From positions 1 to 45,487 of the forward strand of contig JADHLZ010000011.1 of NCBI GenBank assembly GCA_016780345.1: a stretch of 45,487 nucleotides of DNA, in the 5' to 3' direction. The position numbers and the translations under genes were made by a program. The notes beneath the pieces were generated by a model, which was given only the letters and a program-made list of their open reading frames with translations, did not search any database and was not told where the DNA came from. Shown piece by piece: positions 8,015 to 18,056 of this stretch. The DNA is from Flavobacteriaceae bacterium (GTDB taxonomy: Bacteria > Bacteroidota > Bacteroidia > Flavobacteriales > Flavobacteriaceae). Within the stretch, counting starts at the first letter, position 1, and every line of letters starts with the position of its first letter.

Positions 8015-9276
8015 TTTTCTAATTCTTTTAATTTAGCATTCATCATTTTAAAATTATCTAAATCATCAATTGTATAGTAGATGTTTTTTGCTGTTTTAAC
8101 AGCATCGATATTATTAGGGTCTATCTCAATTAATTTTTCTAAATAAGGTAAACATTCTCTGTAAAGATTAACTCTTTTTACTTCAAGTTGGTCGTATCTA
8201 TCTAAATCACTTGATTTTCTAGATGTAACTAACTTGTTCATTTCTTCAACAATTGGTCCCTCAGATTCTAAAATTAAACCGACCAAATTTAAGTAAGTTG
8301 CAGTATAGCTAGGATTTAACTCAAGTGATTTTAAATAGAACTTTTTAGCCTCATCAAATTCTCCTTGTTCAGCATTAATCACACCTAAATTATAATACAG
8401 AATTGCGTTATCTGGATCTTTTTGCACAGCTATTTGCATCAATTCTTTAAATTTATCTCTATCACCTAACTTTATATATAAATCAGCTTCAGAAAGTAAT
8501 AAATTAATATCATCAGGGTTAATTGCTCTAGCTTCTTTAATTGCAGATATTGCTAAATCCACTTCACCTTTTTGAACATATATTAACGCTATATTTTTTA
8601 CAATTTCAGGAAACCTTGATTCAGTTTTACCAATTCTTTGATTTGTATAATCTTTTGAATTTTTAAATAAATTATATTCTGTCTCACTAACTTTTTCTTC
8701 AATATTAGTGTCGATAGGTGTTACAAAATATTCTGAAGAAATCCCTGTATAATCCATTTCTTTGAGTTTATTATAATATTCAAGAGCTGTATCGTAATCT
8801 TGTGAGTTTACTGCGCTGGATGCTGAAAAATACAAGTAATCTATGTTATCGTCTTTTTCAGGATTCATTAAATAAGCTTCATAAAGTTTTATGGAAGCAC
8901 TTTTATAATTTTCATTTTTATTATCTTCGATCGCTGAATTAACAAGATCAGCTTCTGCTTGTTGTATTAAAATATTAGCATTTTCAATATATTTATTTTG
9001 TCTCAAAGATTTCTCAACTTCAATTGATTTTTTTAAAGATATTACTGAAGCTAAATAATCAGAATTTTCTTTTAGAGCCCATCCATTCAGAAAGTAATAT
9101 TGTGCATGGTATTTTTTATCTGAACCTAAAATAAAATCCTTGTTAGTATTTAACTCATTTAAAGCTTCAGAATAAAATTCTTGATCAATAAGTTTTTCTG
9201 CTTGTTTTAACTCTTTTTTTTGAGCATATGTTAATATGGAGGAAGTTAAAAATATATAGTATATTATTTTTTTCAT
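8011..9276 (-). CDS. Exported TPR-repeat protein
   Basis: I chose the ATG at 9276, which gives 421 residues and a good signal peptide (MKKIIYYIFLTSSILTYAQ). The frame also reaches an ATG at 9312, but that would put 12 extra residues before the signal and overlap gyrA. The mature protein is helical throughout. At least four to five tetratricopeptide repeats can be seen; the clearest one is the run ILYYNLGVINAEQGEFDEAK with its partner SLELNPSYTATYLNL. TPR proteins act as scaffolds for protein contacts, here probably in the periplasm. It follows gyrA by 28 bases and is probably cotranscribed with it. No partner can be named. Confidence 0.82.
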   Translation of the reverse strand: MKKIIYYIFLTSSILTYAQKKELKQAEKLIDQEFYSEALNELNTNKDFILGSDKKYHAQYYFLNGWALKENSDYLASVISLKKSIEVEKSLRQNKYIENANILIQQAEADLVNSAIEDNKNENYKSASIKLYEAYLMNPEKDDNIDYLYFSASSAVNSQDYDTALEYYNKLKEMDYTGISSEYFVTPIDTNIEEKVSETEYNLFKNSKDYTNQRIGKTESRFPEIVKNIALIYVQKGEVDLAISAIKEARAINPDDINLLLSEADLYIKLGDRDKFKELMQIAVQKDPDNAILYYNLGVINAEQGEFDEAKKFYLKSLELNPSYTATYLNLVGLILESEGPIVEEMNKLVTSRKSSDLDRYDQLEVKRVNLYRECLPYLEKLIEIDPNNIDAVKTAKNIYYTIDDLDNFKMMNAKLKELEN

Positions 9277-9304
9277 TTTATAAATAATTAATTTAGTTAT
9301 CTTT

Positions 9305-11797
9305 TTATTCATCTTTTGATTCTACTACTTTAATATCATTATAATCTGAAACATCATCATTATCATTAATAACTTTTGCCACAGCAGCAATAGAATCATT
9401 TTCTTTTAAATTTATCAATTTGACTCCTTGAGTAGCTCTACCCATTACCCTCAGTGAGGATACTTCCATTCTAATAGCTATACCAGATTTATTAATGATC
9501 ATTAAATCATCTCCATTAGAAACATTTTTTATAGAGACTAACTTTCCAGTTTTATTGGTTATAGATATTGTTTTAACACCTTTACCTCCTCTGTTGGTTG
9601 TTCTGTAATCCTCTAAACTGGATCTCTTACCGTAACCATTTTCAGATACTACCAAAATATCACTATCCATATCATTAACTGAAATCATTCCAACTACTTC
9701 ATCTAAATTGTCTTTTAATCGTATTCCTCTAACACCTGAAGCGTTTCTTCCCATTGGACGGGTCTTACTTTCTTCAAATCTTATACATTTTCCTGATTTT
9801 ACAGCAATTAAAACTTGTGAATTTCCTGTAGTAAGTTTTGCTTCAAGGAGTTCATCATTATCTTTGATAGTAATAGCATTTATTCCATTAGATCTTGGTC
9901 TGGAATACTGTTCAAGAGATGTTTTTTTTACTTGACCTTTCTTGGTTGCCATTATAACATAATGACTATTAATATAATCTTCATCCTTGAGATCTTGAGT
10001 ACAAATAAATGCCTTGACTTCATCATCTTGATCAATATTTATCAAATTTTGCATCGCTCTTCCTTTAGATGTTTTAGTACCTTCAGGAATTTCAAAAACT
10101 CTCATCCAAAAACATTTTCCCTTTTGAGTAAAGAACAACATATACTGATGATTGGTTCCAACAAATAAATGTTCTAGAAAATCCTCATTTCTTGTAGTTG
10201 AACCTCTTTGTCCAACTCCTCCTCTATTTTGAGTTTTATATTCAACTAGAGGTGTTCTTTTAATGTACCCTGCATTTGAGATAGTGATAACAACTTTTTC
10301 GTTTGGAATCATATCTTCCATACTTAAGTCTCCTCCAGCATATTCGATTATGGATCTTCTTTCATCACCATATTTATCTTTCATTTCTAGTAGTTCATTT
10401 TTAATTATATCCATTCTTCTAGGTTCACTATCCAAAATATTCTTTAAATCTTTAATAGTTATCATTAAATCGTCAAATTCCCCTCTCAAATTATCTTGTT
10501 CTAAACCAGTTAATTGCCTTAAACGCATTTCAACAATAGCTTTTGACTGTATCTCACTTAATTTAAATTCAGAAATTAATTTGTTTTTTGCTTCATCAGT
10601 ATTTGAAGATGATCTTATTAAAGAAATTACTTTATCAATATTATCTGAGGCAATTATTAAGCCTTCAAGAATATGAGCTCGTTCTTCAGCCTTTTTTAAT
10701 TCAAATTTTGTTCTCCTAACAACAACTTCATGCCTGTGGTCAACAAAATGTCCTATCATCTGTTTTATGTTTAGAAGCTGTGGTCTTCCATTTACAAGAG
10801 CAATATTATTAACACTAAAAGATGATTGAAGCTGAGTGTGTTTAAATAATGTATTTATAACAACGTTGGGTACTGAATCTCTTTTTAATACATAAACTAT
10901 TCTCATTCCCTTTCTATCTGATTCGTCTCTTATTGTTGAGATCCCATCAATTTTTTTATCATTGATCATTTCAGCAGTTTTTCTAATCATTTCTGCTTTA
11001 TTTACCTGGTATGGAATTTCTTTTACAATAATACATTCCCTTCCATTAACCTCTTCAATTTCTACTTTTGCTCTTAATACAACTCTACCCCGACCAGTTT
11101 CAAAAGCTTGTTTAACACCATCGTAACCATAAATTATACCTCCAGTTGGAAAATCTGGTGCTTTAACAAATTTTATTAATTCCTCAATTTCAATATTATT
11201 ATTTTCTATGTAAGCAACTGTTCCGTTAATAACTTCAGTTAAATTGTGAGGTGGCATATTAGTAGCCATACCTACTGCAATTCCGCTAGCTCCGTTAATT
11301 AATAGATTTGGTATTTTAGTTGGGAGAACGGTTGGTTCCAATATAGAGTCATCATAATTTAATTGATGATCAACCGTATCTTTATCTAAATCAGCTACCA
11401 TTTCCTCAGAAATCTTTTGCATTCTAGCTTCAGTGTATCTCATAGCAGCTGGACTATCTCCGTCAACAGAACCATAATTTCCTTGACCGTCAACCATTAA
11501 ATATCTCAAACTCCACTCCTGAGCCATTCTAACCATTGTGTCATAAACCGATGAATCACCATGTGGATGGTATTTTCCTAAAACCTCACCTACTATAAAA
11601 GCGGATTTTTTAAATTTACTTGATGCTCTAAGACCTAATTGGTGCATACCGTATAGAACTCTTCGATGAACAGGTTTAAGGCCATCCCTTACATCAGGAA
11701 GAGCTCTTGAAACTATAACAGACATCGAGTAATCGATGTATGCAGATTTCATAGCTTCTTCAATGTTTATTGGGATCAATTTTTCTCCATCACTCAT
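9305..11797 (-). CDS. gyrA: DNA gyrase subunit A
   Basis: The product has 830 residues, a normal length. GyrA breaks and rejoins DNA during ATP-driven negative supercoiling with GyrB. The catalytic Tyr is Y121 in [10 protein letters not shown]. The quinolone-resistance region reads [11 protein letters not shown], with Ser82 and Asp86 at the positions of E. coli Ser83 and Asp87, so the usual resistance changes are absent. The C-terminal wrapping domain has the six-blade repeats, including a GyrA-box-like QNRGGVG near residue 525 and a TNRGGKG echo further on. The tail is acidic. Residue positions and extent agree well with the family. It heads a likely two-gene unit with the TPR protein and is transcribed divergently from clpC. 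gyrB is not in the window. Confidence 0.98.
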   Translation of the reverse strand: MSDGEKLIPINIEEAMKSAYIDYSMSVIVSRALPDVRDGLKPVHRRVLYGMHQLGLRASSKFKKSAFIVGEVLGKYHPHGDSSVYDTMVRMAQEWSLRYLMVDGQGNYGSVDGDSPAAMRYTEARMQKISEEMVADLDKDTVDHQLNYDDSILEPTVLPTKIPNLLINGASGIAVGMATNMPPHNLTEVINGTVAYIENNNIEIEELIKFVKAPDFPTGGIIYGYDGVKQAFETGRGRVVLRAKVEIEEVNGRECIIVKEIPYQVNKAEMIRKTAEMINDKKIDGISTIRDESDRKGMRIVYVLKRDSVPNVVINTLFKHTQLQSSFSVNNIALVNGRPQLLNIKQMIGHFVDHRHEVVVRRTKFELKKAEERAHILEGLIIASDNIDKVISLIRSSSNTDEAKNKLISEFKLSEIQSKAIVEMRLRQLTGLEQDNLRGEFDDLMITIKDLKNILDSEPRRMDIIKNELLEMKDKYGDERRSIIEYAGGDLSMEDMIPNEKVVITISNAGYIKRTPLVEYKTQNRGGVGQRGSTTRNEDFLEHLFVGTNHQYMLFFTQKGKCFWMRVFEIPEGTKTSKGRAMQNLINIDQDDEVKAFICTQDLKDEDYINSHYVIMATKKGQVKKTSLEQYSRPRSNGINAITIKDNDELLEAKLTTGNSQVLIAVKSGKCIRFEESKTRPMGRNASGVRGIRLKDNLDEVVGMISVNDMDSDILVVSENGYGKRSSLEDYRTTNRGGKGVKTISITNKTGKLVSIKNVSNGDDLMIINKSGIAIRMEVSSLRVMGRATQGVKLINLKENDSIAAVAKVINDNDDVSDYNDIKVVESKDE

Positions 11798-11829
11798 AAC
11801 TATTTATTATTATTTTAATTATAACCTAA

Positions 11830-11837
11830 CAAATATA
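11830..11837 (-). promoter_or_regulatory. Candidate -7 element for gyrA
   Basis: The minus strand reads TATATTTG, an exact TAnnTTTG match, ending 32 bases before the gyrA ATG. No TTG is found at the expected spacing; a T-rich run stands near that place instead. The 189-base gap with clpC must also hold the clpC promoter, which I could not locate. Confidence 0.35.
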
Positions 11838-11986
11838 ACGATACCTCATATTTTTTTATTAAAACACATGTTTTTTTTTAGAAATTTTATTAACAAAAAA
11901 AAATATAATTCACAGTAAAGTGATCGAAAAAAACTTGCAATTAAAAAAAAATTTTTGTCTATTTACTATTAAAACTAATATCTAGC

Positions 11987-14512
11987 ATGGATGATAATTT
12001 TTCCTCAAGAGTTAAAGATGTTATTACTTACAGTAAAGAAGAAGCCTTAAGGTTAGGTCACGATTTCATTGGTACTGAACATTTACTGTTAGGAATTTTG
12101 AGAGACGGAGGCGGTAAAGCAATAAACATTCTAAATTCACTTGAAATTGATTTAGATTATTTAAGAAAAAAAGTTGAAATATTAAGTCCACCAAATCCAA
12201 TTAGTGATTTTGATCAAAATCACAAAAAGAATTTACACCTATCTAGACAGGCGGAAAGAGCTCTCAAAACAACTTTTTTAGAAGCCAAACTTTACCAAGG
12301 AAAGTCTATTAATACAGCACATCTTCTCTTATGTATTTTAAGAAATGAAAATGACCCAACAACAAAATTACTTATAAAGTTGCAGATAGACTATGAAACT
12401 GTTAAAGAACAATTTAAATACATGCTAACAGAATCTAACGAAGACTACTCAAATTTACCTAATTCAGAAACATTTTCAGACGAGTCAAAAGAAAATGAAG
12501 AACCAATTGAAGAGAATCCTTTTACCATAAAGTCAGAATCAAAATCTAAATCAAAATCAAATACACCTGTATTAGATAACTTCGGAAGAGATTTAACTGA
12601 AATGGCGAAATCTGGAAAATTAGACCCTGTAATAGGAAGAGAAAAGGAAATTGAAAGAGTTTCTCAAATATTGAGTAGAAGAAAAAAAAATAATCCACTT
12701 CTTATTGGTGAACCTGGAGTTGGGAAATCAGCAATAGCAGAAGGACTTGCATTAAGAATAATTCAAAAAAAGGTTTCAAGAATTCTCTACAACAAAAGGG
12801 TAGTTACTCTTGATCTAGCCAGTATAGTTGCTGGTACAAAATACAGAGGACAATTTGAAGAAAGAATAAAAGCAGTAATGAATGAAATAGAAAAAAATGA
12901 TGATATAATACTTTTTATTGATGAAATACATACTATAGTAGGCGCTGGTGGAGCAACTGGAAGTTTAGACGCTTCAAATATGTTTAAACCCGCTCTTGCA
13001 AGAGGAGAAATTCAGTGTATTGGAGCAACAACTCTCGATGAGTATAGACAATACATTGAAAAAGATGGTGCTTTAGAAAGGAGATTTCAAAAAATTATTG
13101 TTCAACCAACTTCAATTGATGAAACATTGAAAATTTTAAAAAATATTAAAGATCAATATGAATCTCATCATAATGTAAATTTTACAGATAAAGCACTTGA
13201 AGCATGTGTAAAGTTAACTGACAGGTACATCTCAGACAGATTTTTTCCTGATAAAGCTATAGACGCTATGGATGAAGCTGGATCAAGAGTTCATATAACA
13301 AATATGGATGTTCCAAAAAATATCGTTAATCTTGAATTTAATCTAGAAGAAGTTAGAAAAAAGAAAAACGAAGTAGTCAAGAAACAGAAATATGAGGAAG
13401 CAGCTAAGCTTAGAGACGATGAAAAAAGAATTGAAAAGGATTTATTGATTGCTCAAGAAAAATGGCAAGAAGAACTTAAAACACACAGGCAAACAGTTGA
13501 TGAGAATGATATTTCTGAAGTTGTATCAATGATAACTGGTATTCCTGTAAATAAAATTGCTAAAGCTGAACTAAAAGAATTAAAAAATCTTGACAAAAAC
13601 ATTTCAGAAAAAGTTATTGGACAAGAAGAAGCGGTCAAAAAAGTTGTAAAAGCTATTCAACGTAACAGAGCAGGAATTAAGGATCCTAATAAACCAATTG
13701 GATCATTTATTTTCTTAGGTCAAACTGGAGTTGGTAAAACTCAACTTGCAAAAATCTTATCATCAGAACTTTTTAATGGTTCTGATTCATTGATCAGAAT
13801 CGACATGAGTGAATATATGGAAAAATTTGCTGTTTCTAGATTAATTGGAGCTCCTCCTGGATATATTGGATATGAAGAAGGTGGACAATTAACTGAAAAA
13901 ATAAGAAGAAAACCTTACAGCGTAATTTTACTTGACGAAGTAGAAAAAGCTCATCCTGATGTTTTTAATATGTTACTTCAAGTACTTGATGAAGGGTCTC
14001 TAACAGATAGTTTAGGAAGAAAAGTTGATTTCAAAAATACTGTAATTATTATGACATCAAATCTTGGAGCTAGACAAGTAAAAGATTTCGGAAATGGTGT
14101 TGGCTTTGGAACTGAAGCAATGAAGTCTCAAGAAGAAAAAAACATTAAAAGTACGATTGAAAAATCTTTAAAAAAGACGTTTTCACCAGAGTTTTTAAAC
14201 AGAATTGATGAGATTGTTGTATTTAACAGCCTAGATAAAAATGATATTAAAAAAATAATCAATATTGAGCTTAAAAGACTTACATACAGGCTGAAAGATA
14301 TTGGTTATGAAATTAATATTACAACAAAAGCTATTAATTTTCTATGTGAGAAAGGATTTGAGAAAAAATATGGAGCAAGACCACTAAAAAGAGCCATTCA
14401 GAATTATGTAGAGGATTTAATTGCTGAAGAAATTGTTAAATCAAAAATTAAAGTGGGAACCAAAATAAAAATAGATTGTAGTAAAAACAATTCTGAATTA
14501 ATTATTATTTAA
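11987..14512 (+). CDS. clpC: ATP-dependent Clp protease ATP-binding subunit ClpC
   Basis: The product has 841 residues with the full ClpC layout. A double Clp N-domain spans 1-150 and a Lys/Ser-rich linker runs to about 195. AAA+ domain 1 has Walker A GEPGVGKS at 241-248, and a middle domain has a UVR-like motif (KYEEAAKLRDDEKR, near 465-480). AAA+ domain 2 has Walker A GQTGVGKT at 578-585. The segment NGVGFGTEA carries the VGF loop expected to dock on ClpP. ClpC unfolds proteins and feeds them to ClpP; in other bacteria adaptor proteins target substrates to it, and none is encoded nearby. It is a single-gene unit, divergent from gyrA and 157 bases before thrA. Confidence 0.96.
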   Translation: MDDNFSSRVKDVITYSKEEALRLGHDFIGTEHLLLGILRDGGGKAINILNSLEIDLDYLRKKVEILSPPNPISDFDQNHKKNLHLSRQAERALKTTFLEAKLYQGKSINTAHLLLCILRNENDPTTKLLIKLQIDYETVKEQFKYMLTESNEDYSNLPNSETFSDESKENEEPIEENPFTIKSESKSKSKSNTPVLDNFGRDLTEMAKSGKLDPVIGREKEIERVSQILSRRKKNNPLLIGEPGVGKSAIAEGLALRIIQKKVSRILYNKRVVTLDLASIVAGTKYRGQFEERIKAVMNEIEKNDDIILFIDEIHTIVGAGGATGSLDASNMFKPALARGEIQCIGATTLDEYRQYIEKDGALERRFQKIIVQPTSIDETLKILKNIKDQYESHHNVNFTDKALEACVKLTDRYISDRFFPDKAIDAMDEAGSRVHITNMDVPKNIVNLEFNLEEVRKKKNEVVKKQKYEEAAKLRDDEKRIEKDLLIAQEKWQEELKTHRQTVDENDISEVVSMITGIPVNKIAKAELKELKNLDKNISEKVIGQEEAVKKVVKAIQRNRAGIKDPNKPIGSFIFLGQTGVGKTQLAKILSSELFNGSDSLIRIDMSEYMEKFAVSRLIGAPPGYIGYEEGGQLTEKIRRKPYSVILLDEVEKAHPDVFNMLLQVLDEGSLTDSLGRKVDFKNTVIIMTSNLGARQVKDFGNGVGFGTEAMKSQEEKNIKSTIEKSLKKTFSPEFLNRIDEIVVFNSLDKNDIKKIINIELKRLTYRLKDIGYEINITTKAINFLCEKGFEKKYGARPLKRAIQNYVEDLIAEEIVKSKIKVGTKIKIDCSKNNSELIII

Positions 14513-14608
14513 AAATAATATATCAATATTAAGTTTTATTGAATAATTATCATTTTTAATCTTTTCATATTACTGATTTCATAAAAGAATTTAATAAGTT
14601 ATAATTTA

Positions 14609-14641
14609 TTGTAATTTAACATTTGATATAATATAATTTTA
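14609..14641 (+). promoter_or_regulatory. Candidate promoter of thrABC
   Basis: TTG at 14609-14611 is followed after 22 bases by TAATTTTA at 14634-14641, one base off TAnnTTTG. The element ends 28 bases before the thrA start. I looked in this gap for a Thr/Ile-rich leader peptide or a strong attenuator hairpin and saw neither. Confidence 0.25.
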
Positions 14642-14669
14642 CACCTTTATAACTTAAGAAAAAGTTTAT

Positions 14670-17111
14670 ATGAAAGTTGTGAAATTTGGAGGATCATCTA
14701 TTTCAAGTGCAAGTAACATTGAAAAAGTTTTTGATATATTAAAAACTTATGATTCTAAAATAATTGTAATCGTCTCTGCATTTGGAAAAACAACAGACAA
14801 ATTAATTGAATGTGGAAAACTTGCAAGTAAAAGAAATAACAGGTATAAAACTTTATTTAAATCTTTATTAAATGATCATATTAAAATCTGCTCAAGTTTA
14901 TTCGATTTAAAAAACCAAAGCGAAATATTAAGTTTTGTTCAAAAAAAATTTAATAAGCTTGATAACGTTTTAGAAGGAGTTTTCAATCTTCAAGAGTTCA
15001 GCCCTAAAACATATAACAATATCTCCAGTTTTGGAGAATTATTATCATATAAAATTATTGGAAAACTTTTTCAAAACCGAGGGATTGATTCTATATTAAA
15101 AGATTCAAGAGAGATCATTACAACCAAACTAATAAAACTTGGTTCAGTTCAAATTGATTATAATTTAACCGAAAGAAAATGGGAGAAATTTCACAAGGAT
15201 GATAATAGTAGAATGATTTTTATGCCTGGGTTTGTTGCAAGAGACAATTTTGGCAATAACATCACTTTAGGTAGAGGAGGATCTGATTTTACCGCATCAA
15301 TTATGGCATACATTACAAATGCTGATTCTTTGGATATATGGACAGATGTAAGTGGAATTTATACAGCTAATCCTGAATTTGTTAAACAATCCTTTCCAAT
15401 TGAGCACATTACGTATAAAGAAGCAATGGAATTGTCACATTTTGGAGCAAAAGTTTTGTTCCCTCCAACCTTGAAACCTGTAATGAATAAAAACATTCCA
15501 GTAAATATCAAAAATACTTTTGATCCAAATTCCAGAGGCTCAATAATTAGTAGTGTCTCTAAAAGTGATTCTGTTATAAAAGGAATAAGCCATATTGAAA
15601 ATATATCTCTTCTTACAATTGAAGGAAGTGGTATGGTGGGAATCCCAGGATTTTCCAAAAGATTATTCGAAGAAATCTCCAATAATAATATTAATGTTAT
15701 AATGATAACTCAAGCCTCTTCGGAACACTCAATATGTATTGGAATAAAGGAATCAGAGGCGCTTAAAGCTAAAAAAATTGTCGACGATGGTTTTATGTAC
15801 GAAATTGAAAATTCAATTTTAAATCCTTGTATAATCGAAAACAATCTTTCAATCATAGCTCTTGTTGGAGATAAAATGAAAAATCATCAGGGAATAAGTG
15901 GAAAAATGTTTAGCGCTCTTGGCAATAATAACATAAATGTTAAAGCCATTTCCCAAGGTTCTTCTGAGAGAAACATAACTGCTGTAATTCACAATAAGGA
16001 TGTTAAGAAAGCTTTAAATACTCTACACGAAAGATTTTTTGAAAATAACATTAAACAGATAAATTTATTTGTCATTGGAATTGGAAATGTTGGATCTAAA
16101 TTATTAAGTCAAATAAATCAACAAACCGAATATTTAAAAGAAAAATTAAAATTAAAATTAAGGGTTATTGCTATTTCTAATACTAAAAAAATGTTTTTTA
16201 GTGAAAGTGGAATCAATTTAAACAAATACTCTGAAATCTTAGAAACTGGAATAAAAACAGACTTGACAAAATTCATAACAAAAGCAAAAGAACTTAACTT
16301 AAGAAACAGTGTTTTTGTTGACAATACTGCAAGTCCTAAAATATCTCAATCTTACAAGTACTTTTTAAAAAATAATATAAATGTAGTAACATGTAACAAA
16401 ATTGCTTGTTCTGAATCCTACTCTAATTACTTAGAATTAAAAAATATCTCAAAAAAATATGGGACATCATTTTTGTTTGAAACTAATGTTGGCGCTGGAC
16501 TTCCTATTATTGACACTTTAAATAACCTGATTAATTCTGGGGATAAAATAATTTCAATTCAAGGTATATTCTCTGGAAGCTTAAACTTTATTTTTAACAA
16601 CTATAATTCGTCAAATTCTTTTCATGAAGTGGTTGAAAAAGCTATGTTAGAGGGTTATACTGAGCCTAATCCTAAAATTGATCTTAGTGGTGTTGATGTT
16701 GCAAGAAAAATTTTAATTCTTGCTAGAGAAAGTGGTTATAAAATTGAAATTAATGATGTAATTAACCAATCTTTCTTGCCAAAAAAATGCTTAAAAACTA
16801 ATAACAATAAGGAATTTATTAACTCATTGAAATCTAATGAAAAACATTTTAAAAAAATATTATCTGATGCTACAAATGCTAAATGTAAAATTAAATATGT
16901 AGCAGAATTAATAAATAATAAAGCCTCTGTAGGAATTAAACAGATATCTAAAAATCATGATTTCTATAATTTAGAAGGTAGTGATAATATAGTATTGTTT
17001 TTTACAGAAAGATACAAGAATAATCCTCTTATAGTCAAAGGTGCAGGTGCAGGTGCAGATGTTACTGCATCTGGTATTTTTGCTGATATTATTAGAGTTA
17101 GCAGGAATTAA
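14670..17111 (+). CDS. thrA: Bifunctional aspartate kinase / homoserine dehydrogenase I
   Basis: The product has 813 residues, close to E. coli ThrA. Residues 1-290 are the aspartokinase, with KFGGSS at 5-10 and GRGGSDFTA at 201-209. Tandem ACT domains follow to about 460 and give the expected site for feedback control by threonine. The homoserine dehydrogenase begins with the NAD(P) motif GIGNVG at 470-475 and includes TNVGAGLPIIDTL and the C-terminal KGAGAGADVTASG segment. The enzyme makes aspartyl phosphate and later reduces aspartate semialdehyde to homoserine. It heads a thrA-thrB-thrC operon: thrB starts 14 bases after its stop. Aspartate-semialdehyde dehydrogenase, the step between its two activities, is encoded elsewhere. 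Confidence 0.97.
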   Translation: MKVVKFGGSSISSASNIEKVFDILKTYDSKIIVIVSAFGKTTDKLIECGKLASKRNNRYKTLFKSLLNDHIKICSSLFDLKNQSEILSFVQKKFNKLDNVLEGVFNLQEFSPKTYNNISSFGELLSYKIIGKLFQNRGIDSILKDSREIITTKLIKLGSVQIDYNLTERKWEKFHKDDNSRMIFMPGFVARDNFGNNITLGRGGSDFTASIMAYITNADSLDIWTDVSGIYTANPEFVKQSFPIEHITYKEAMELSHFGAKVLFPPTLKPVMNKNIPVNIKNTFDPNSRGSIISSVSKSDSVIKGISHIENISLLTIEGSGMVGIPGFSKRLFEEISNNNINVIMITQASSEHSICIGIKESEALKAKKIVDDGFMYEIENSILNPCIIENNLSIIALVGDKMKNHQGISGKMFSALGNNNINVKAISQGSSERNITAVIHNKDVKKALNTLHERFFENNIKQINLFVIGIGNVGSKLLSQINQQTEYLKEKLKLKLRVIAISNTKKMFFSESGINLNKYSEILETGIKTDLTKFITKAKELNLRNSVFVDNTASPKISQSYKYFLKNNINVVTCNKIACSESYSNYLELKNISKKYGTSFLFETNVGAGLPIIDTLNNLINSGDKIISIQGIFSGSLNFIFNNYNSSNSFHEVVEKAMLEGYTEPNPKIDLSGVDVARKILILARESGYKIEINDVINQSFLPKKCLKTNNNKEFINSLKSNEKHFKKILSDATNAKCKIKYVAELINNKASVGIKQISKNHDFYNLEGSDNIVLFFTERYKNNPLIVKGAGAGADVTASGIFADIIRVSRN

Positions 17112-17125
17112 TAATATATAATTAA

Positions 17126-18055
17126 ATGAAAAAAATAAAGGTTTTTTCACCTGCCAGTATAGCAAATTTATCATGCGGTTATGATGTGTTAGGAGTATGC
17201 CTTGAAAATATTGGTGATGAAATTACTGTTAAAAAAACAAAAAACAAAGGGGTCACTATTAAAAATATTCAAGGACAAAATTTAAGCACAGATATTTCAA
17301 AAAACGTTGCAGGAGTTTCAGCGATAGCTCTTTTAAAAGAAACGAATATTGATTATGGGTTTGAAATTAAAATTAAAAAAGGAATTAAACCTGGAAGTGG
17401 TATTGGGAGTAGTGCCGCTAGCTCTGCTGGAAGCGTGTTTGCTATAAATAAATTAATTGGTGAACCATTTTCAAGAAAAGAACTAATAAAATTCGCTATG
17501 GAAGGAGAAATGATTGCTAGTGGTTATAGACATGCTGACAATGTAGCTGCTGTTTTATTGGGTGGATTTACTTTTGTAAGAAACAGTGTTATGCACGATT
17601 ACTTTAAACTTAATACCCCAATTGAGCTAGCATTTGCTGTAATTCATCCAAAAATCGAATTAAAAACTAAAGATTCAAGAGCCGTTGTTAAAAAAAACGT
17701 AACAATTACTGACATGGTAAGTCAATCAGCAAATCTGGGAGCTTTTGTTAGTGGACTATACACTGAAAACTATGAACTTATTGGAAAATCTATGAATGAT
17801 ATTGTAATAGAACCGATGAGATCTATTTTAATTCCTAAATTCTATGAAACTAAGTCTGCTTGCCTAAGTGAAGGTGCTTTAAGTTGTGGTATTTCTGGAT
17901 CTGGACCATCAATATTTGCACTATGTAAGGGAGTATCAAAAGCGAATAATGTAGCGAATAGAATGAAGGAAATTTACAATAAATTAGACTTAGAATATGA
18001 TGTGTTTGTATCCTGTGTTAATGATCAAGGTGTAAAGGTTTTAAAATTTAAGTAA
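17126..18055 (+). CDS. thrB: Homoserine kinase
   Basis: The product has 309 residues and belongs to the GHMP kinase family. The ATP-binding glycine/serine loop KPGSGIGSSAASSAG is at 89-103, and the C-terminal motif CGISGSGPSIFAL matches GHMP motif 3. It phosphorylates homoserine to O-phosphohomoserine in the cytosol. It sits between thrA and thrC with gaps of 14 bases and 1 base. Position and motifs together make the assignment secure against other GHMP kinases. Confidence 0.97.
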   Translation: MKKIKVFSPASIANLSCGYDVLGVCLENIGDEITVKKTKNKGVTIKNIQGQNLSTDISKNVAGVSAIALLKETNIDYGFEIKIKKGIKPGSGIGSSAASSAGSVFAINKLIGEPFSRKELIKFAMEGEMIASGYRHADNVAAVLLGGFTFVRNSVMHDYFKLNTPIELAFAVIHPKIELKTKDSRAVVKKNVTITDMVSQSANLGAFVSGLYTENYELIGKSMNDIVIEPMRSILIPKFYETKSACLSEGALSCGISGSGPSIFALCKGVSKANNVANRMKEIYNKLDLEYDVFVSCVNDQGVKVLKFK

Positions 18056-18056
18056 T

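Noticed and set aside
10263-10676. Open frame of 137 codons on the + strand inside gyrA
   Set aside because: It lies wholly antisense to a clear gyrA, has no family motif and mirrors the codon pattern of the real gene.
12532-12561. Repetitive Lys/Ser codons in clpC
   Set aside because: A low-complexity linker between the N-domain and first AAA+ domain; such linkers are usual.
14513-14669. Possible threonine attenuator before thrA
   Set aside because: No short peptide rich in Thr or Ile codons and no GC-bearing hairpins were found. The only inverted repeat is a weak TCAATA/TATTGA pair just after clpC.
15359-15682. Open frame of 107 codons antisense to thrA
   Set aside because: Wholly within a well-conserved part of thrA; nothing in its translation resembles a protein family.
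17042-17060. Three tandem copies of a GGTGCA-like hexamer in thrA
   Set aside because: It encodes the conserved Gly/Ala loop of homoserine dehydrogenase, so the repeat follows from the protein.
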